DNA from: Methylomonas methanica MC09
Lineage (GTDB): Bacteria; Pseudomonadota; Gammaproteobacteria; Methylococcales; Methylomonadaceae
DNA: 64,000 bases
Direction of reading: 5' to 3'
Assembly: GCF_000214665.1 (NCBI RefSeq)
Contig: NC_015572.1
Location: 868,001-932,000 of the forward strand
Below the pieces are notes generated by a model that did no database searches, was not told where the DNA came from, and saw only the letters and a program-made list of their open reading frames with translations. Within the stretch, counting starts at the first letter, position 1. Every line of letters starts with the position of its first letter. The position numbers and the translations under genes are program-made. Below are positions 50,983-60,490 of the stretch, piece after piece.

Positions 50983-51465
50983 ATGGCAGTTGATATGTTT
51001 TTGAAAATCAAAGATGTAAAAGGTGAAGCACAGGACGACAAGCACAAAGATACCATCGACGTGCTGGCCTGGAGTTGGGGGATGTCCAATAGTGGCTCAA
51101 CTCATATGGGTGGTGGTTCCGGCGCTGGAAAAGTCAATGTGCAGGATATCAGTGTAACTAAATACATTGACAAAAGTAGTCCTGATCTGATGAAGGCATG
51201 CTGCAACGGTAAACACTTTGAGACAGCGGATTTAATCGTCCGTAAAGCGGGTGAGAAACCGGTTGAGTATTTAACCATTACGATGACGGATTTGATCGTG
51301 ACTTCTGTTTCCACTGGCGGCTCGGGCGGTGAAGATCGTTTGACCGAAAATGTCACGCTTAACTTCGGTGCAGTCAAAGTTAAATACATCGAACAAACCG
51401 CGAAAGGCGGTGAAGGCGCGAAACCCGACATGGGTTGGGATATTGCGGCAAACAAAGCGCTTTAA
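50983..51465 (+). CDS. hcp: T6SS tube protein Hcp
   Basis: 160 residues, Hcp1/EvpC type: DMFLKIKDVKGEAQDDKHKDTIDVLAWSWGM... (shortened), KYIDKSSPDLMKACCNGKHFETADLIVRKAG. It builds the inner tube and can carry effectors. It has the best ribosome binding site in the cluster (AAGGAG) and is followed by a strong stem-loop, so it should be made in excess. Confidence 0.95.
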   Translation: MAVDMFLKIKDVKGEAQDDKHKDTIDVLAWSWGMSNSGSTHMGGGSGAGKVNVQDISVTKYIDKSSPDLMKACCNGKHFETADLIVRKAGEKPVEYLTITMTDLIVTSVSTGGSGGEDRLTENVTLNFGAVKVKYIEQTAKGGEGAKPDMGWDIAANKAL

Positions 51466-51482
51466 GCTTTTTTGCATGTCTC

Positions 51483-51510
51483 AAACGCCTGCCTATTACG
51501 GCAGGCGTTT
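51483..51510 (+). terminator. Strong stem-loop between hcp and tagJ
   Basis: AAACGCCTGCC and GGCAGGCGTTT make an 11-bp perfect stem with a TATTAC loop, followed by CATTAATAAA. Likely partial terminator, which would give more hcp than downstream message. Confidence 0.75.
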
Positions 51511-51534
51511 CATTAATAAAGAGTTTGGACGCTT

Positions 51535-52344
51535 ATGATTTCAAGTGCTGCGGAAATTAGCTTAAAAGACGGACGCCTGGACGATGCGCTGGCGCAATTA
51601 CAGGATCAGGTGCGTAAAAATCCGGATGTGGCTAAGCATCGGGTGTTTTTGTTTCAGCTACTGGCACTTAACGGACAGTGGGATCGAGCGCTCAATCAGC
51701 TCAACGTCTGCGGTAATTTGGACAATGCGAATTTGGCGATGGTGCAAACCTACCGGGAAGCCATTCGTTGCGAATTACTACGCGAGAAAATTTTTAAGGG
51801 TGAAACGTCGCCTTTGGTATTCGGCGAGCCCGAACAATGGATTGCATTACTAATCGAAGCGTGCAAGTTGTCGGCGCAATCTAACTTTACCCAAGCGGGT
51901 GAATTGCGTGATCAGGCTTTCGAGTTGGCGCCGACTTCGTCCGGCAGTTTTAATGGCGAGGCGTTCGAATGGATTGCTGATTCGGATAGTCGGCTTGGAC
52001 CGGTTACGGAAGCGATTGTCAATGGTCGTTATTATTGGATTCCCTTTAATCGGATCGCCAAAATAGAGATTGAAGCACCGGCCGATCTGCGGGATTTGGT
52101 CTGGCTGCCGGCCCAATTTACCTGGACCAACGGCGGCAGCGCATTTGGTTTAATTCCATCCCGCTATCCGGGTAGCGAAAAAGCCGAGGATGCCGTGCTG
52201 CGTTTGGCGCGCAAAACGGAATGGCGGGAGCCCGCGGCCGGCCATTACTTTGGTTTGGGGCAGCGCATTTTGATAACCGACAATGGCGAACATGCTTTAT
52301 TGGATACTCGGGAATTAATCTTTAATACCGCTGCTGCCGAATAA
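51535..52344 (+). CDS. tagJ: T6SS accessory protein TagJ (ImpE)
   Basis: 269 residues. N-terminal TPR-like helices (LKDGRLDDALAQLQDQVRKNPD...) and a C-terminal ImpE domain (RYYWIPFNRIAKIEIEAPADLRDLVWLPAQFTW, shortened). TagJ binds the sheath subunit TssB and modulates sheath handling by ClpV (known in Pseudomonas). Two bases before tssE. Confidence 0.88.
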   Translation: MISSAAEISLKDGRLDDALAQLQDQVRKNPDVAKHRVFLFQLLALNGQWDRALNQLNVCGNLDNANLAMVQTYREAIRCELLREKIFKGETSPLVFGEPEQWIALLIEACKLSAQSNFTQAGELRDQAFELAPTSSGSFNGEAFEWIADSDSRLGPVTEAIVNGRYYWIPFNRIAKIEIEAPADLRDLVWLPAQFTWTNGGSAFGLIPSRYPGSEKAEDAVLRLARKTEWREPAAGHYFGLGQRILITDNGEHALLDTRELIFNTAAAE

Positions 52345-52346
52345 AA

Positions 52347-52850
52347 ATGGCCGAGCTTGTAGCTAAAGAACGCCTGCAGCCATCCTTGCTGGACAGGCTC
52401 ACGGACTATTCGCCGACGGATAAAACCGAGTCGCGCGAGCAGCGAGTTATGTCTTACCGGCAATTGCGGCAAAGCGTATTACGGGATATCAGTTGGCTAT
52501 TAAATACCACGGCGTTTGAGGCGCTTGAAGACTTGTCCGCCGCGCCTTATGTGGCGCGTTCCGTTATCAATTACGGCATACCGGCACTTTCCGGCACCAA
52601 CTTCAGCAGCGTTGATGCCGGCGTATTGGAACGCAAATTAAAACAGGCTATCGTCGATTTCGAGCCCAGGATTCTGGCCGATTCGCTTAGAATTGAAATC
52701 ATAATCGCCAGTGAACAAATGAGTCATAACTCGCTGTCTTTTAAAATCGAAGGCGATTTATGGGCGCAACCTTTGCCGGTTCACCTGTTTATTCGTAGCG
52801 ATCTCGATTTGGAGACCGGCGAAGTCACCGTTAAGGAAGTGGGTGGTTAG
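52347..52850 (+). CDS. tssE: T6SS baseplate protein TssE
   Basis: 167 residues, gp25-like. SVLRDISWLLNTTAFE and SVINYGIPALSG are characteristic, and the C-terminal part has the lysozyme-like baseplate wedge fold. Between tagJ and tssF with 2-base gaps, so likely coupled. Confidence 0.92.
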   Translation: MAELVAKERLQPSLLDRLTDYSPTDKTESREQRVMSYRQLRQSVLRDISWLLNTTAFEALEDLSAAPYVARSVINYGIPALSGTNFSSVDAGVLERKLKQAIVDFEPRILADSLRIEIIIASEQMSHNSLSFKIEGDLWAQPLPVHLFIRSDLDLETGEVTVKEVGG

Positions 52851-52852
52851 TC

Positions 52853-54736
52853 ATGGATCCTCGCCTGCTTCATTACTATAACCGCGAATTGCAGCATGTA
52901 CGGGAAGTTGGGGCTGAGTTCGCCAGCGAATTCCCTAAAATTGCCGCTCGTTTAGGTCTGGATGCCTTCGAGTGTTCCGATCCTTACGTAGAACGTTTAT
53001 TCGAAGGGTTTGCTTTTATGGCAGCCCGGGTGCAACTGAAGGTCGATGCCGAATTTCCCAACTTTACCCAGCATCTGTTGGAGATTGTCTACCCGCATTA
53101 TCTGGCCGCTACACCATCAATGGCCGTGGTGGAATTTAAGCCGGATTTGACGGAAGAAAGTCTGGCGGAAGGTTTTTTGATCGATAAAGGTAGTGCTTTA
53201 CGCAGCCAAATCGCCAAAGGTGAGCAAACCGCATGCGAATACCAGACCGCGCATCCCTTGCAACTGTGGCCGTTGGAAATCGGTCAGGTGGAATACCTAC
53301 CGTCTTTAGCCGCGGTTTCCAGTTGCGGTTTGGCCGACCCCACACATTTGCAACATGTTAAAGGCGCTATCCGCATTGTCCTGCGTTGCACGGCCGGGGT
53401 ACGATTTAATCAGCTATCGCTGGACACCTTGCCGCTGTTTTTACGTGGCGCGGGGGCGATTCCTTACCGCTTATATGAACAATTATTGGCCAATTCGAAA
53501 GCCTTGGCCTGTAAATTTAACAATGGCTCACAAGTCCAGGTTAAATTTGCCGGCGGCAAACATCTGCGTGGCGTGGGCTTTGAAAAAGACGAAGCCATGT
53601 TGCGATATACGCCGAGGTCTTTCGATGGCTATCGAATTCTGCAGGAATATTTTGCCTTTCCCGAGCGCTTTCTGTTTGCCGAATTATCCGGCCTTTCGTC
53701 ATTAATTGCCGAGTGCCAAACCGATGAACTGGAGTTGTTCGTCTTATTGGACCGCAGCGATGCGCAACTGATCAATGCGTTGGATAAAGCCAATCTGGCC
53801 TTGTTCTGCGTGCCGGCCATAAACCTGTTTTCTAAGCGCACCGACCGCTTGCACGTGGATCGCCGCCAGTCGGAATACCATGTGCTGGTGGACCGCACGC
53901 GACCGATGGATTACGAAGTTTTCAGCGTCGAGCATGTGGCGGGTTTCGGCGAAGACCGTAACGAACAGGCCTTTTTACCGTTTTATGGCTCGAAAAGCGT
54001 TTATCAGAATCAATCCGAAACCGCCTATTACATGTTGCGGCGGCAAAAACGTATATTGTCATCCAAACAACGCCGCAAGGGCATGCGATCCAGCTATATC
54101 GGCAGCGAATGTTTTATTTCCATAGTCGATACCGAACAAGCGCCTTATTCGCCGCAAATCAATCAATTGGGTTTGGAAACACTTTGTACCAACCGTGACT
54201 TGCCGATGGTGATGCCGGTAGGTTTGGGCGATACCGATTTTAGTCTGCAAATCAGCGCGCCGGTTAAGTCGATTCGCTGTATTTCCGGCCCCACCCGGCC
54301 TTTACCGGCGGCGTATGCCGGCGAGAGTGTTTGGAAACTTATAAACCATCTCTCGTTGAATTACCTATCGCTGATCGACAGCGATCCTAAGCAAGGGGCT
54401 GCGGCCTTGCGCGAATTATTAAGTCTGTATGCCGAAAATCGCGAGCCGACTATCAAAAAGCAAATCGAAGGGGTTATCTCCGTTAATGCCAAGAATGTGG
54501 TCAGGCGCATCGATTCCAAAGGGCCCATGGTATTTGGACGCGGTCTGGAGATTACGGTGTTGTTGGATGAATCTGCATTTGAGGGGGGCGGCTATTTCAT
54601 GATGGGTACGGTTTTGGATCAGTTTTTTACCCGCTACGTATCCATTAATTCCTTTATCGAAACCGTCATCCGTACCACGGATCGCGGAGAGGTGGCACGA
54701 TGGCCGACCAGAATCGGACGCCGGCACACGTTTTAA
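52853..54736 (+). CDS. tssF: T6SS baseplate protein TssF
   Basis: 627 residues, VasA family. Starts MDPRLLHYYNRELQHVREVGAEFA; RLGLDAFECSDPYVERLFEGFAF follows, and the C-terminus has FGRGLEITVLLDESAFEGGGYFM. Forms the baseplate wedge with TssE, TssG and TssK (tssK is not in the window). Overlaps tssG by 37 bases. Confidence 0.95.
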   Translation: MDPRLLHYYNRELQHVREVGAEFASEFPKIAARLGLDAFECSDPYVERLFEGFAFMAARVQLKVDAEFPNFTQHLLEIVYPHYLAATPSMAVVEFKPDLTEESLAEGFLIDKGSALRSQIAKGEQTACEYQTAHPLQLWPLEIGQVEYLPSLAAVSSCGLADPTHLQHVKGAIRIVLRCTAGVRFNQLSLDTLPLFLRGAGAIPYRLYEQLLANSKALACKFNNGSQVQVKFAGGKHLRGVGFEKDEAMLRYTPRSFDGYRILQEYFAFPERFLFAELSGLSSLIAECQTDELELFVLLDRSDAQLINALDKANLALFCVPAINLFSKRTDRLHVDRRQSEYHVLVDRTRPMDYEVFSVEHVAGFGEDRNEQAFLPFYGSKSVYQNQSETAYYMLRRQKRILSSKQRRKGMRSSYIGSECFISIVDTEQAPYSPQINQLGLETLCTNRDLPMVMPVGLGDTDFSLQISAPVKSIRCISGPTRPLPAAYAGESVWKLINHLSLNYLSLIDSDPKQGAAALRELLSLYAENREPTIKKQIEGVISVNAKNVVRRIDSKGPMVFGRGLEITVLLDESAFEGGGYFMMGTVLDQFFTRYVSINSFIETVIRTTDRGEVARWPTRIGRRHTF

Positions 54737-55764
54737 TCGACGAGCTGGAGCAGGCCGCGTACCGTTTCGATTTTTTTGAAACGCTACGCTGGGTCGAAGC
54801 GCTAAACGTCGATAAGCCCAGGTTGGGGACTGCTGTTAAGCTTAGCGAAGATGCGGTTCGCCTGTCTCAAGAGCCCGAGTTGCAATTTCCGGCCTCGACA
54901 TTAGCCTCTTGTCATGTGGGGGGCTCGGGAGCTCCCCGATTAGCCGTCAATTTTTTGGGATTGTTCGGCCCCAATGGTCCCTTACCCTTGCATTTGACCG
55001 AATATGCCAGGGAGCGTCTAAGGAATCATCACGATCCGACCATGGCGCGCTTCGCCGATATTTTCCATCACCGCATGATCAGTTTGTTTTACCGGGCCTG
55101 GGCCAACCCCAGGCCAACGGTCAGCTACGATAGGCCGCATGCGGACCGGTTTGGTTTTTATGTGGGTTCGTTGCTGGGCTTGGGGGGTGAAGCGTTTCGG
55201 CATCGGGATGCCTTGGACGACAGGGCCAAGTTTTATTATGCCGGACATTTTTCCGCGCAAACTAAATCGCCGGACAGCTTGCAGGCCATTATTGCCGACA
55301 TTTTATCGATCCAGGTCCGCATAGAAGAGTTTGTCGGCGAATGGATGGAGATTCAGACCAGCGATCATAGTCGTCTGGGCTATACGCCGGAGTTAGCCAC
55401 CTTGGGACAATCGACTTTATTGGGGGCTTTTGTCTGGGGCTGTCAGCATAAATTCAGAATCGTGCTGGGGCCGTTGAAACTGGCGCAATATCTGGCCTTG
55501 TTGCCGGGCGCCGCGGGTTTGGCCAAATTAGCCGCTACCGTGCGCAATTTTTTGGGGGACGAATTGGTTTGGGATGCCCAGCTGATTCTGCACAAAAATG
55601 AAGTGCCGTCGGAATTGAGTTTGGGCGTGCCCGCCAAAGCTGGTCCGTCCAGTATGAACGGTGAAGCCCGATTGGGCTGGAGTATGTGGCTGGGGCCGCG
55701 GCCTGGCCCGCATGACGCCGATGATTTAACCCTCAATCCATTCTTTGCCGCGAGCAAAGCATAA
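54700..55764 (+). CDS. tssG: T6SS baseplate protein TssG
   Basis: 354 residues, VasB/ImpH family. FFETLRWVEAL, VNFLGLFGPNGPLPLHLTEYA, DIFHHRMISLFYRAWA and LLGAFVWGCQHKFRIVLGPL are typical. Starts inside the end of tssF with GGAGAGGTGG before the ATG. 39 bases before clpV. Confidence 0.94.
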   Translation: MADQNRTPAHVLIDELEQAAYRFDFFETLRWVEALNVDKPRLGTAVKLSEDAVRLSQEPELQFPASTLASCHVGGSGAPRLAVNFLGLFGPNGPLPLHLTEYARERLRNHHDPTMARFADIFHHRMISLFYRAWANPRPTVSYDRPHADRFGFYVGSLLGLGGEAFRHRDALDDRAKFYYAGHFSAQTKSPDSLQAIIADILSIQVRIEEFVGEWMEIQTSDHSRLGYTPELATLGQSTLLGAFVWGCQHKFRIVLGPLKLAQYLALLPGAAGLAKLAATVRNFLGDELVWDAQLILHKNEVPSELSLGVPAKAGPSSMNGEARLGWSMWLGPRPGPHDADDLTLNPFFAASKA

Positions 55765-55803
55765 TTTTATTTATTCAATATAACCACCAATAGGGTACAA
55801 GCG

Positions 55804-58524
55804 ATGGCAGAAATCAGCCGAGTCAAACTGTTTGGAAAATTAAACCGGGTCTGCTACAAGGCAATCGAAGGGGCGACCGTGTTTTGCAAACTCAGGGGAA
55901 ATCCGTATGTTGAGTTGGTGCATTGGTTAAATCAACTGTTGCAATTGCCCGATTCTGATTTGCACCGCATCATCAAGCAATACAGTCTGGACGGTTCCCG
56001 CTTGGCCAAGGATGTGACCGATGCGCTGGAACGCTTGCCGCGCGGTTCCACCGCTATTTCCGATTTCTCGCCGCATATCGAGGAATCGGTGGAACGAGGC
56101 TGGGTTTACGGTACCTTGATGTTTGGCGAAAGCCAAGTGCGTACCGGCTACTTATTGGTGGGCTTGGTCAAAACCAAATCGTTGCGCAATGAACTGCTGG
56201 GTATTTCCAAGGAATTTGAAAAGATCAAACCCGACTCGTTGTCGGACGAATTGGCGCAGATTGTCTCCGGTTCGCCTGAAGACGGCTTGGCGGCAACAGA
56301 CGGTTTTCAATCCGGCGCCACGCCCGGCGAAGCCAGCGGCGCCATGGCGCCTGCGGCCATGGGTAAACAGGAAGCCCTGAAACAATTCACCGTCGATCTG
56401 ACCGAACAAGCCAGAACCGGCAAAATCGATCCCATCGTCGGCCGCGATGAAGAAATACGCCAACTGATCGATATTCTGATGCGCCGCCGTCAAAACAACC
56501 CGATACTCACCGGGGAAGCCGGGGTTGGTAAAACCGCCGTGGTGGAAGGCTTTGCCTTAAAAATTGTGGCCGGCGATGTGCCGCCGTCGCTGCGGGAAGT
56601 CAGTTTGCGCACACTGGACGTCGGTTTGTTGCAAGCCGGGGCCAGCATGAAGGGTGAGTTCGAGAATCGCTTGCGGCAAGTGATTGAAGAAGTGCAATCG
56701 TCACCGAAACCGATCATTCTATTTATCGACGAAGCGCATACCCTGGTCGGTGCCGGCGGCGCTGCAGGTACCGGCGACGCCGCCAATTTATTGAAACCGG
56801 CCTTGGCGCGCGGCACACTCAGAACCGTTGCCGCGACCACTTGGGCCGAATACAAAAAACATATCGAAAAAGATCCGGCCCTGACGCGCCGTTTTCAAGT
56901 TGTGCAGGTGCTGGAGCCTAGCGAAGAAAAAGCCATCCGTATGATGCGCGGGGTAGTGTCGGTACAGGAAAAACACCATCAGGTATTGATTCTGGACGAA
57001 GCATTGGAAGCGGCTGTAAAACTGTCGCATCGCTATATTCCAGCCAGACAATTACCGGATAAAGCCGTCAGCTTGCTGGATACAGCCTGCGCGCGGGTAG
57101 GCATCAGCCAGCATGCCGTGCCGCCGGCCGTAGACGATTGCCGCAAACGCATCGATGCTCTGGAGACCGAGCTGGCCATCATCGGTAGGGAAAAAACCGT
57201 GGGGATCGAAGTAGTCGGCCGCGAACAGGAAGCCACCGAAAAGCTTGAAGCCGAAAAAGTTCGCCTGGCGGAACTGGAAACCCGTTGGGAAACCGAAAAA
57301 GGTTTGGTAGAGAAAATTCTGGGATTACGCGCCAAGCTCAGAGCTGCGGGGCATGCCGTCGACGAAGCAACCAAGCCAACCGATTCTTCGACTGCGGATG
57401 CGGCCGAGCAACCCGCGAGTGAGACGGCAGAAGATAAGGACGCTTTGCTCGCCGAACTCAGGGCATTACAAACTGAACTGCATGCGTTCCAGGGCGAATC
57501 GCCGTTGATTTTACCGACCGTGGATCATCAGGCCGTCGCGGCGGTAGTGCAGGACTGGACCGGTATTCCGGTCGGCCGCATGGTGAAAAACGAAATCGAA
57601 ACCGTGCTGAAACTGGCCGACAATCTGGAACAGCGTATCATTGGCCAACGTCATGCCCTGGAAATGATCGCCCGTCGAATTCAAACTTCCCGCGCGGGGC
57701 TCGACAACCCCAACAAACCGATCGGCGTGTTCATGCTGGCCGGTACGTCCGGGGTGGGTAAAACCGAAACTGCCTTGGCATTGGCCGAAGCCCTATACGG
57801 CGGTGAACAAAACGTTATCACCATCAATATGAGCGAGTATCAGGAAGCGCATACCGTTTCCACCTTGAAAGGCGCGCCTCCAGGGTATGTCGGCTACGGC
57901 GAAGGCGGGGTGCTGACAGAAGCCGTGCGTCGTCGTCCCTATAGCGTAGTGCTGCTGGACGAGGTGGAAAAAGCCCATCCGGACGTGCATGAGATATTCT
58001 TTCAGGTGTTCGACAAAGGCTGGATGGAAGACGGCGAAGGCCGGGTCATCGATTTTAAAAATACTCTGATTTTGTTGACCACCAACGCCGGTACCGATTT
58101 GATAGCCGGCCTTTGCAGCGACCCTGAATTGATGCCGGATCCCGAAGGTATTTCCAAAGCCTTGCGGGAACCGTTACTCAAAGTGTTCCCGCCTGCATTG
58201 CTGGGCCGTTTGGTGGTGATTCCTTATTATCCGCTCAACGACGAAATGATAGGCGCCATCGCCCGTCTGCAGCTGGGTCGTATCAAAAAACGCATTGCCG
58301 AAAGCCACAAAGTGCCGTTCAGCTACGACGACGAAGTCGTCAAACTTATCGCCAGCCGTTGCACCGAATTGGAAAGCGGCGGCCGCATGATAGATGCGAT
58401 TTTGACCAATACCGTGTTGCCGAAAATCAGCGAGGAGTTTTTGGTCCGCATGGTGGAAGGCAAGCCGATCGAGCGGGTGCATGTCACCGTGCAGGATGGG
58501 GAGTTTGGATATGGGTTCGAGTGA
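55804..58524 (+). CDS. clpV: T6SS sheath-recycling ATPase ClpV
   Basis: 906 residues. N-terminal Clp-N domain (about 1-160), first AAA+ (Walker A GEAGVGKTAVVEG, Walker B ILFIDEAHTLVGAGG), coiled-coil middle domain (about 450-560), and second AAA+ (GTSGVGKTETALAL, VVLLDEVEKAHPDV). Disassembles contracted TssB-TssC sheaths. Last core T6SS gene here; the putative effector array begins 265 bases later. Confidence 0.96.
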   Translation: MAEISRVKLFGKLNRVCYKAIEGATVFCKLRGNPYVELVHWLNQLLQLPDSDLHRIIKQYSLDGSRLAKDVTDALERLPRGSTAISDFSPHIEESVERGWVYGTLMFGESQVRTGYLLVGLVKTKSLRNELLGISKEFEKIKPDSLSDELAQIVSGSPEDGLAATDGFQSGATPGEASGAMAPAAMGKQEALKQFTVDLTEQARTGKIDPIVGRDEEIRQLIDILMRRRQNNPILTGEAGVGKTAVVEGFALKIVAGDVPPSLREVSLRTLDVGLLQAGASMKGEFENRLRQVIEEVQSSPKPIILFIDEAHTLVGAGGAAGTGDAANLLKPALARGTLRTVAATTWAEYKKHIEKDPALTRRFQVVQVLEPSEEKAIRMMRGVVSVQEKHHQVLILDEALEAAVKLSHRYIPARQLPDKAVSLLDTACARVGISQHAVPPAVDDCRKRIDALETELAIIGREKTVGIEVVGREQEATEKLEAEKVRLAELETRWETEKGLVEKILGLRAKLRAAGHAVDEATKPTDSSTADAAEQPASETAEDKDALLAELRALQTELHAFQGESPLILPTVDHQAVAAVVQDWTGIPVGRMVKNEIETVLKLADNLEQRIIGQRHALEMIARRIQTSRAGLDNPNKPIGVFMLAGTSGVGKTETALALAEALYGGEQNVITINMSEYQEAHTVSTLKGAPPGYVGYGEGGVLTEAVRRRPYSVVLLDEVEKAHPDVHEIFFQVFDKGWMEDGEGRVIDFKNTLILLTTNAGTDLIAGLCSDPELMPDPEGISKALREPLLKVFPPALLGRLVVIPYYPLNDEMIGAIARLQLGRIKKRIAESHKVPFSYDDEVVKLIASRCTELESGGRMIDAILTNTVLPKISEEFLVRMVEGKPIERVHVTVQDGEFGYGFE

Positions 58525-58789
58525 AATTAATGTTTCCATGATTGGATGGAAATACAAAATGCCTAGCCCGGTAGGATGTTTTCGGTTGCCATGAGGCATT
58601 AACAATGTTCCCACACAACAATGATTGTTAACAAACACTGCAAGCTTTGTCGGAGCTTATAGATAATGAGAGAAATCTAATTAAATGGACGCTTCAAAGC
58701 GGGGTAACCATAAGGTTCGCTTAAACCGAGCCCAATTAGAAATTGTTTTTGAAGCAGAAAAAGCAGTAACACACTGAAGGAGGCATGTA

Positions 58790-59809
58790 ATGGCAAGCAG
58801 ATTTTCTGAAGCCTATGAAAAAATCGTTGCAGCTTTGGCGAGTAATAAATTTTCCGCAGATAAGGACTGGCAGGCGTTAATTGTCAGGGCGCGCAAACTG
58901 GCGGGTGCGGATGGATTTGATACAGGCGAAGCAAGTCTGGTCGAAGATTTGCGTAAAAAACTTGCCAAGGCGGAAGCCAGTGGTTCGAATGAAGCGGTTT
59001 CATTGTTCGGAGCTGCCGGTGAGACCTTGAGCGGCAAGGGGGCGGGTGTAGTGGTGGATACGGAGCTGGGCAAGCGATTGGGCGCGCTCAAAACCTTACG
59101 GCACACTTACTTTCTCAAGCGATTTGGCGGTCATAAGGTTTGGTGTTTGTCAATTCCCACCTTGTTTACCGATTGGCCTTGCGAATCGCTTGCCGGTGGG
59201 TTGGGTAGCGTATCCTCGAAATTGAATGACCGCAACGAGCGCTTCTCCCTGGAACAACGCAAGCATCTCAGTAACGCATCGCAAGAAGGTCTGAAATGGG
59301 TGCATAAGGCTATGACCGTTGCCGGCAATCCTAAGAAGGATAAAAACTTTGCGATTGTCGCACGCTGGTTTGCGGACAATTCCAGTAAGGATGAAGATAT
59401 GATCGCAGCGGCAGCTACACTCAACGCAGGCCTGAAAAAAATCGCCGCTAAGCTAAAGTCGGGTCAACTGATTTACACCGACTCCGTTTCCGAAAGAGGT
59501 ACCACGGAAAACCAGGGCACCGAGGCTTTTGTCTGGGGCGACCCCTTGGACGTCGTTTACATTGAGGAAGAGTTTTTCGGTACCTCTAACACATTAACCG
59601 GTTTGACAAATTGGGCGCGGATTGTAGTGCATGAGCTCACACACAGGGAAGTGAAGACTAAAGATCACGCCTATGAGCACCAAGGTATCAATCCCAAGAA
59701 ATTGAGCGCGGCCAAGGCCATTGAAAATGCCGACAGTTGGGCATGGTTTTGCGCTGATTGCGCTGGCGCGCTCACAGCCGGAGTGGTTAAAAATGCACTT
59801 GATCGCTAG
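58790..59809 (+). CDS. Putative T6SS effector 1: M35-like (aspzincin) metallopeptidase
   Basis: 339 residues with no signal peptide and a strong AAGGAGG before the ATG. The C-terminal third has H281-E282-L-T-H285 and, 7 residues later, D292 in KTKDHAY, the HExxH plus GTxDxxY-like zinc site of aspzincins. IENADSW follows. The N-terminal 110 residues are unrelated to known domains and may be a delivery region. Effector 2 at 60491 is a paralogue with the same site. Position after clpV and the exported partner that overlaps its stop support a secreted toxin (inference). Confidence 0.75.
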   Translation: MASRFSEAYEKIVAALASNKFSADKDWQALIVRARKLAGADGFDTGEASLVEDLRKKLAKAEASGSNEAVSLFGAAGETLSGKGAGVVVDTELGKRLGALKTLRHTYFLKRFGGHKVWCLSIPTLFTDWPCESLAGGLGSVSSKLNDRNERFSLEQRKHLSNASQEGLKWVHKAMTVAGNPKKDKNFAIVARWFADNSSKDEDMIAAAATLNAGLKKIAAKLKSGQLIYTDSVSERGTTENQGTEAFVWGDPLDVVYIEEEFFGTSNTLTGLTNWARIVVHELTHREVKTKDHAYEHQGINPKKLSAAKAIENADSWAWFCADCAGALTAGVVKNALDR

Positions 59810-60224
59810 AACTATAGCACTACTCGGTTGTTTGGCGAGTTGCATGGCGTGCTCTGCCAGTGAATCAACATCAACTCAAATGAAGGAAATTACCATGACG
59901 AAATCAGGAAGTCGGATTCCGGCACCGATTGTCGCCCCTATTATTCACAATGGGGTGCGATATGAACAAGTACCAAACGGTTTGTTGGCCGGTTTCGAAC
60001 AGATGGGCGGATATTTGGTCGCTATTGACGAAGCCACGGGTTCTACTCTTTGGACGCTTAAGGTCTATGACAACCAGCGCAACCCGGAAAAAGAAGGCGA
60101 TGTACAGGACGTATTTTTTAAATCAATGGCATTACAGGCGGATGGTAGTTTGTTGATTGAAAACGAACGCGGTAAAAAATTCATAGTCGATCCCGCAAAA
60201 AAATCTTCAACGCCTGGCGATTGA
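59793..60224 (+). CDS. Putative immunity protein 1 (lipoprotein)
   Basis: 143 residues from ATG 59793, overlapping the end of effector 1 by 17 bases with GGAG before it. A lipoprotein signal with lipobox LASC (Cys17) directs it to the periplasm. The domain (about 45-135) shares GGYLVAIDEATGSTLWTLKVYD and DVQDVFFKSM with the two proteins at 61576 and 61953. The overlap with a toxin-like gene and the periplasmic address suit an immunity protein acting where a T6SS toxin arrives. No biochemical evidence from the sequence. Confidence 0.65.
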   Translation: MHLIARTIALLGCLASCMACSASESTSTQMKEITMTKSGSRIPAPIVAPIIHNGVRYEQVPNGLLAGFEQMGGYLVAIDEATGSTLWTLKVYDNQRNPEKEGDVQDVFFKSMALQADGSLLIENERGKKFIVDPAKKSSTPGD

Positions 60225-60490
60225 TCGTGTCGTAGGCGAAAGAAATTTTGCTGCATGCTGGCGCGGGTCGTTCGATATTTTTCGACTTTAAGATGACTCG
60301 AAACAATATCAATTCGGCAGGTGGGTAACCCACTCAGCAGGACATCAGTCTGGTGAATAGCTCTTTACCGCAGGAAGTCGTCAATCGCCGATTGCGAAGT
60401 ATCTTGAGCTGATACGTGATGTTGAATCAGATGCTCTATTCGTTCGGTTGCTTATATTAATGATTCAGTGGATTAATTAGGAGTTATTCA

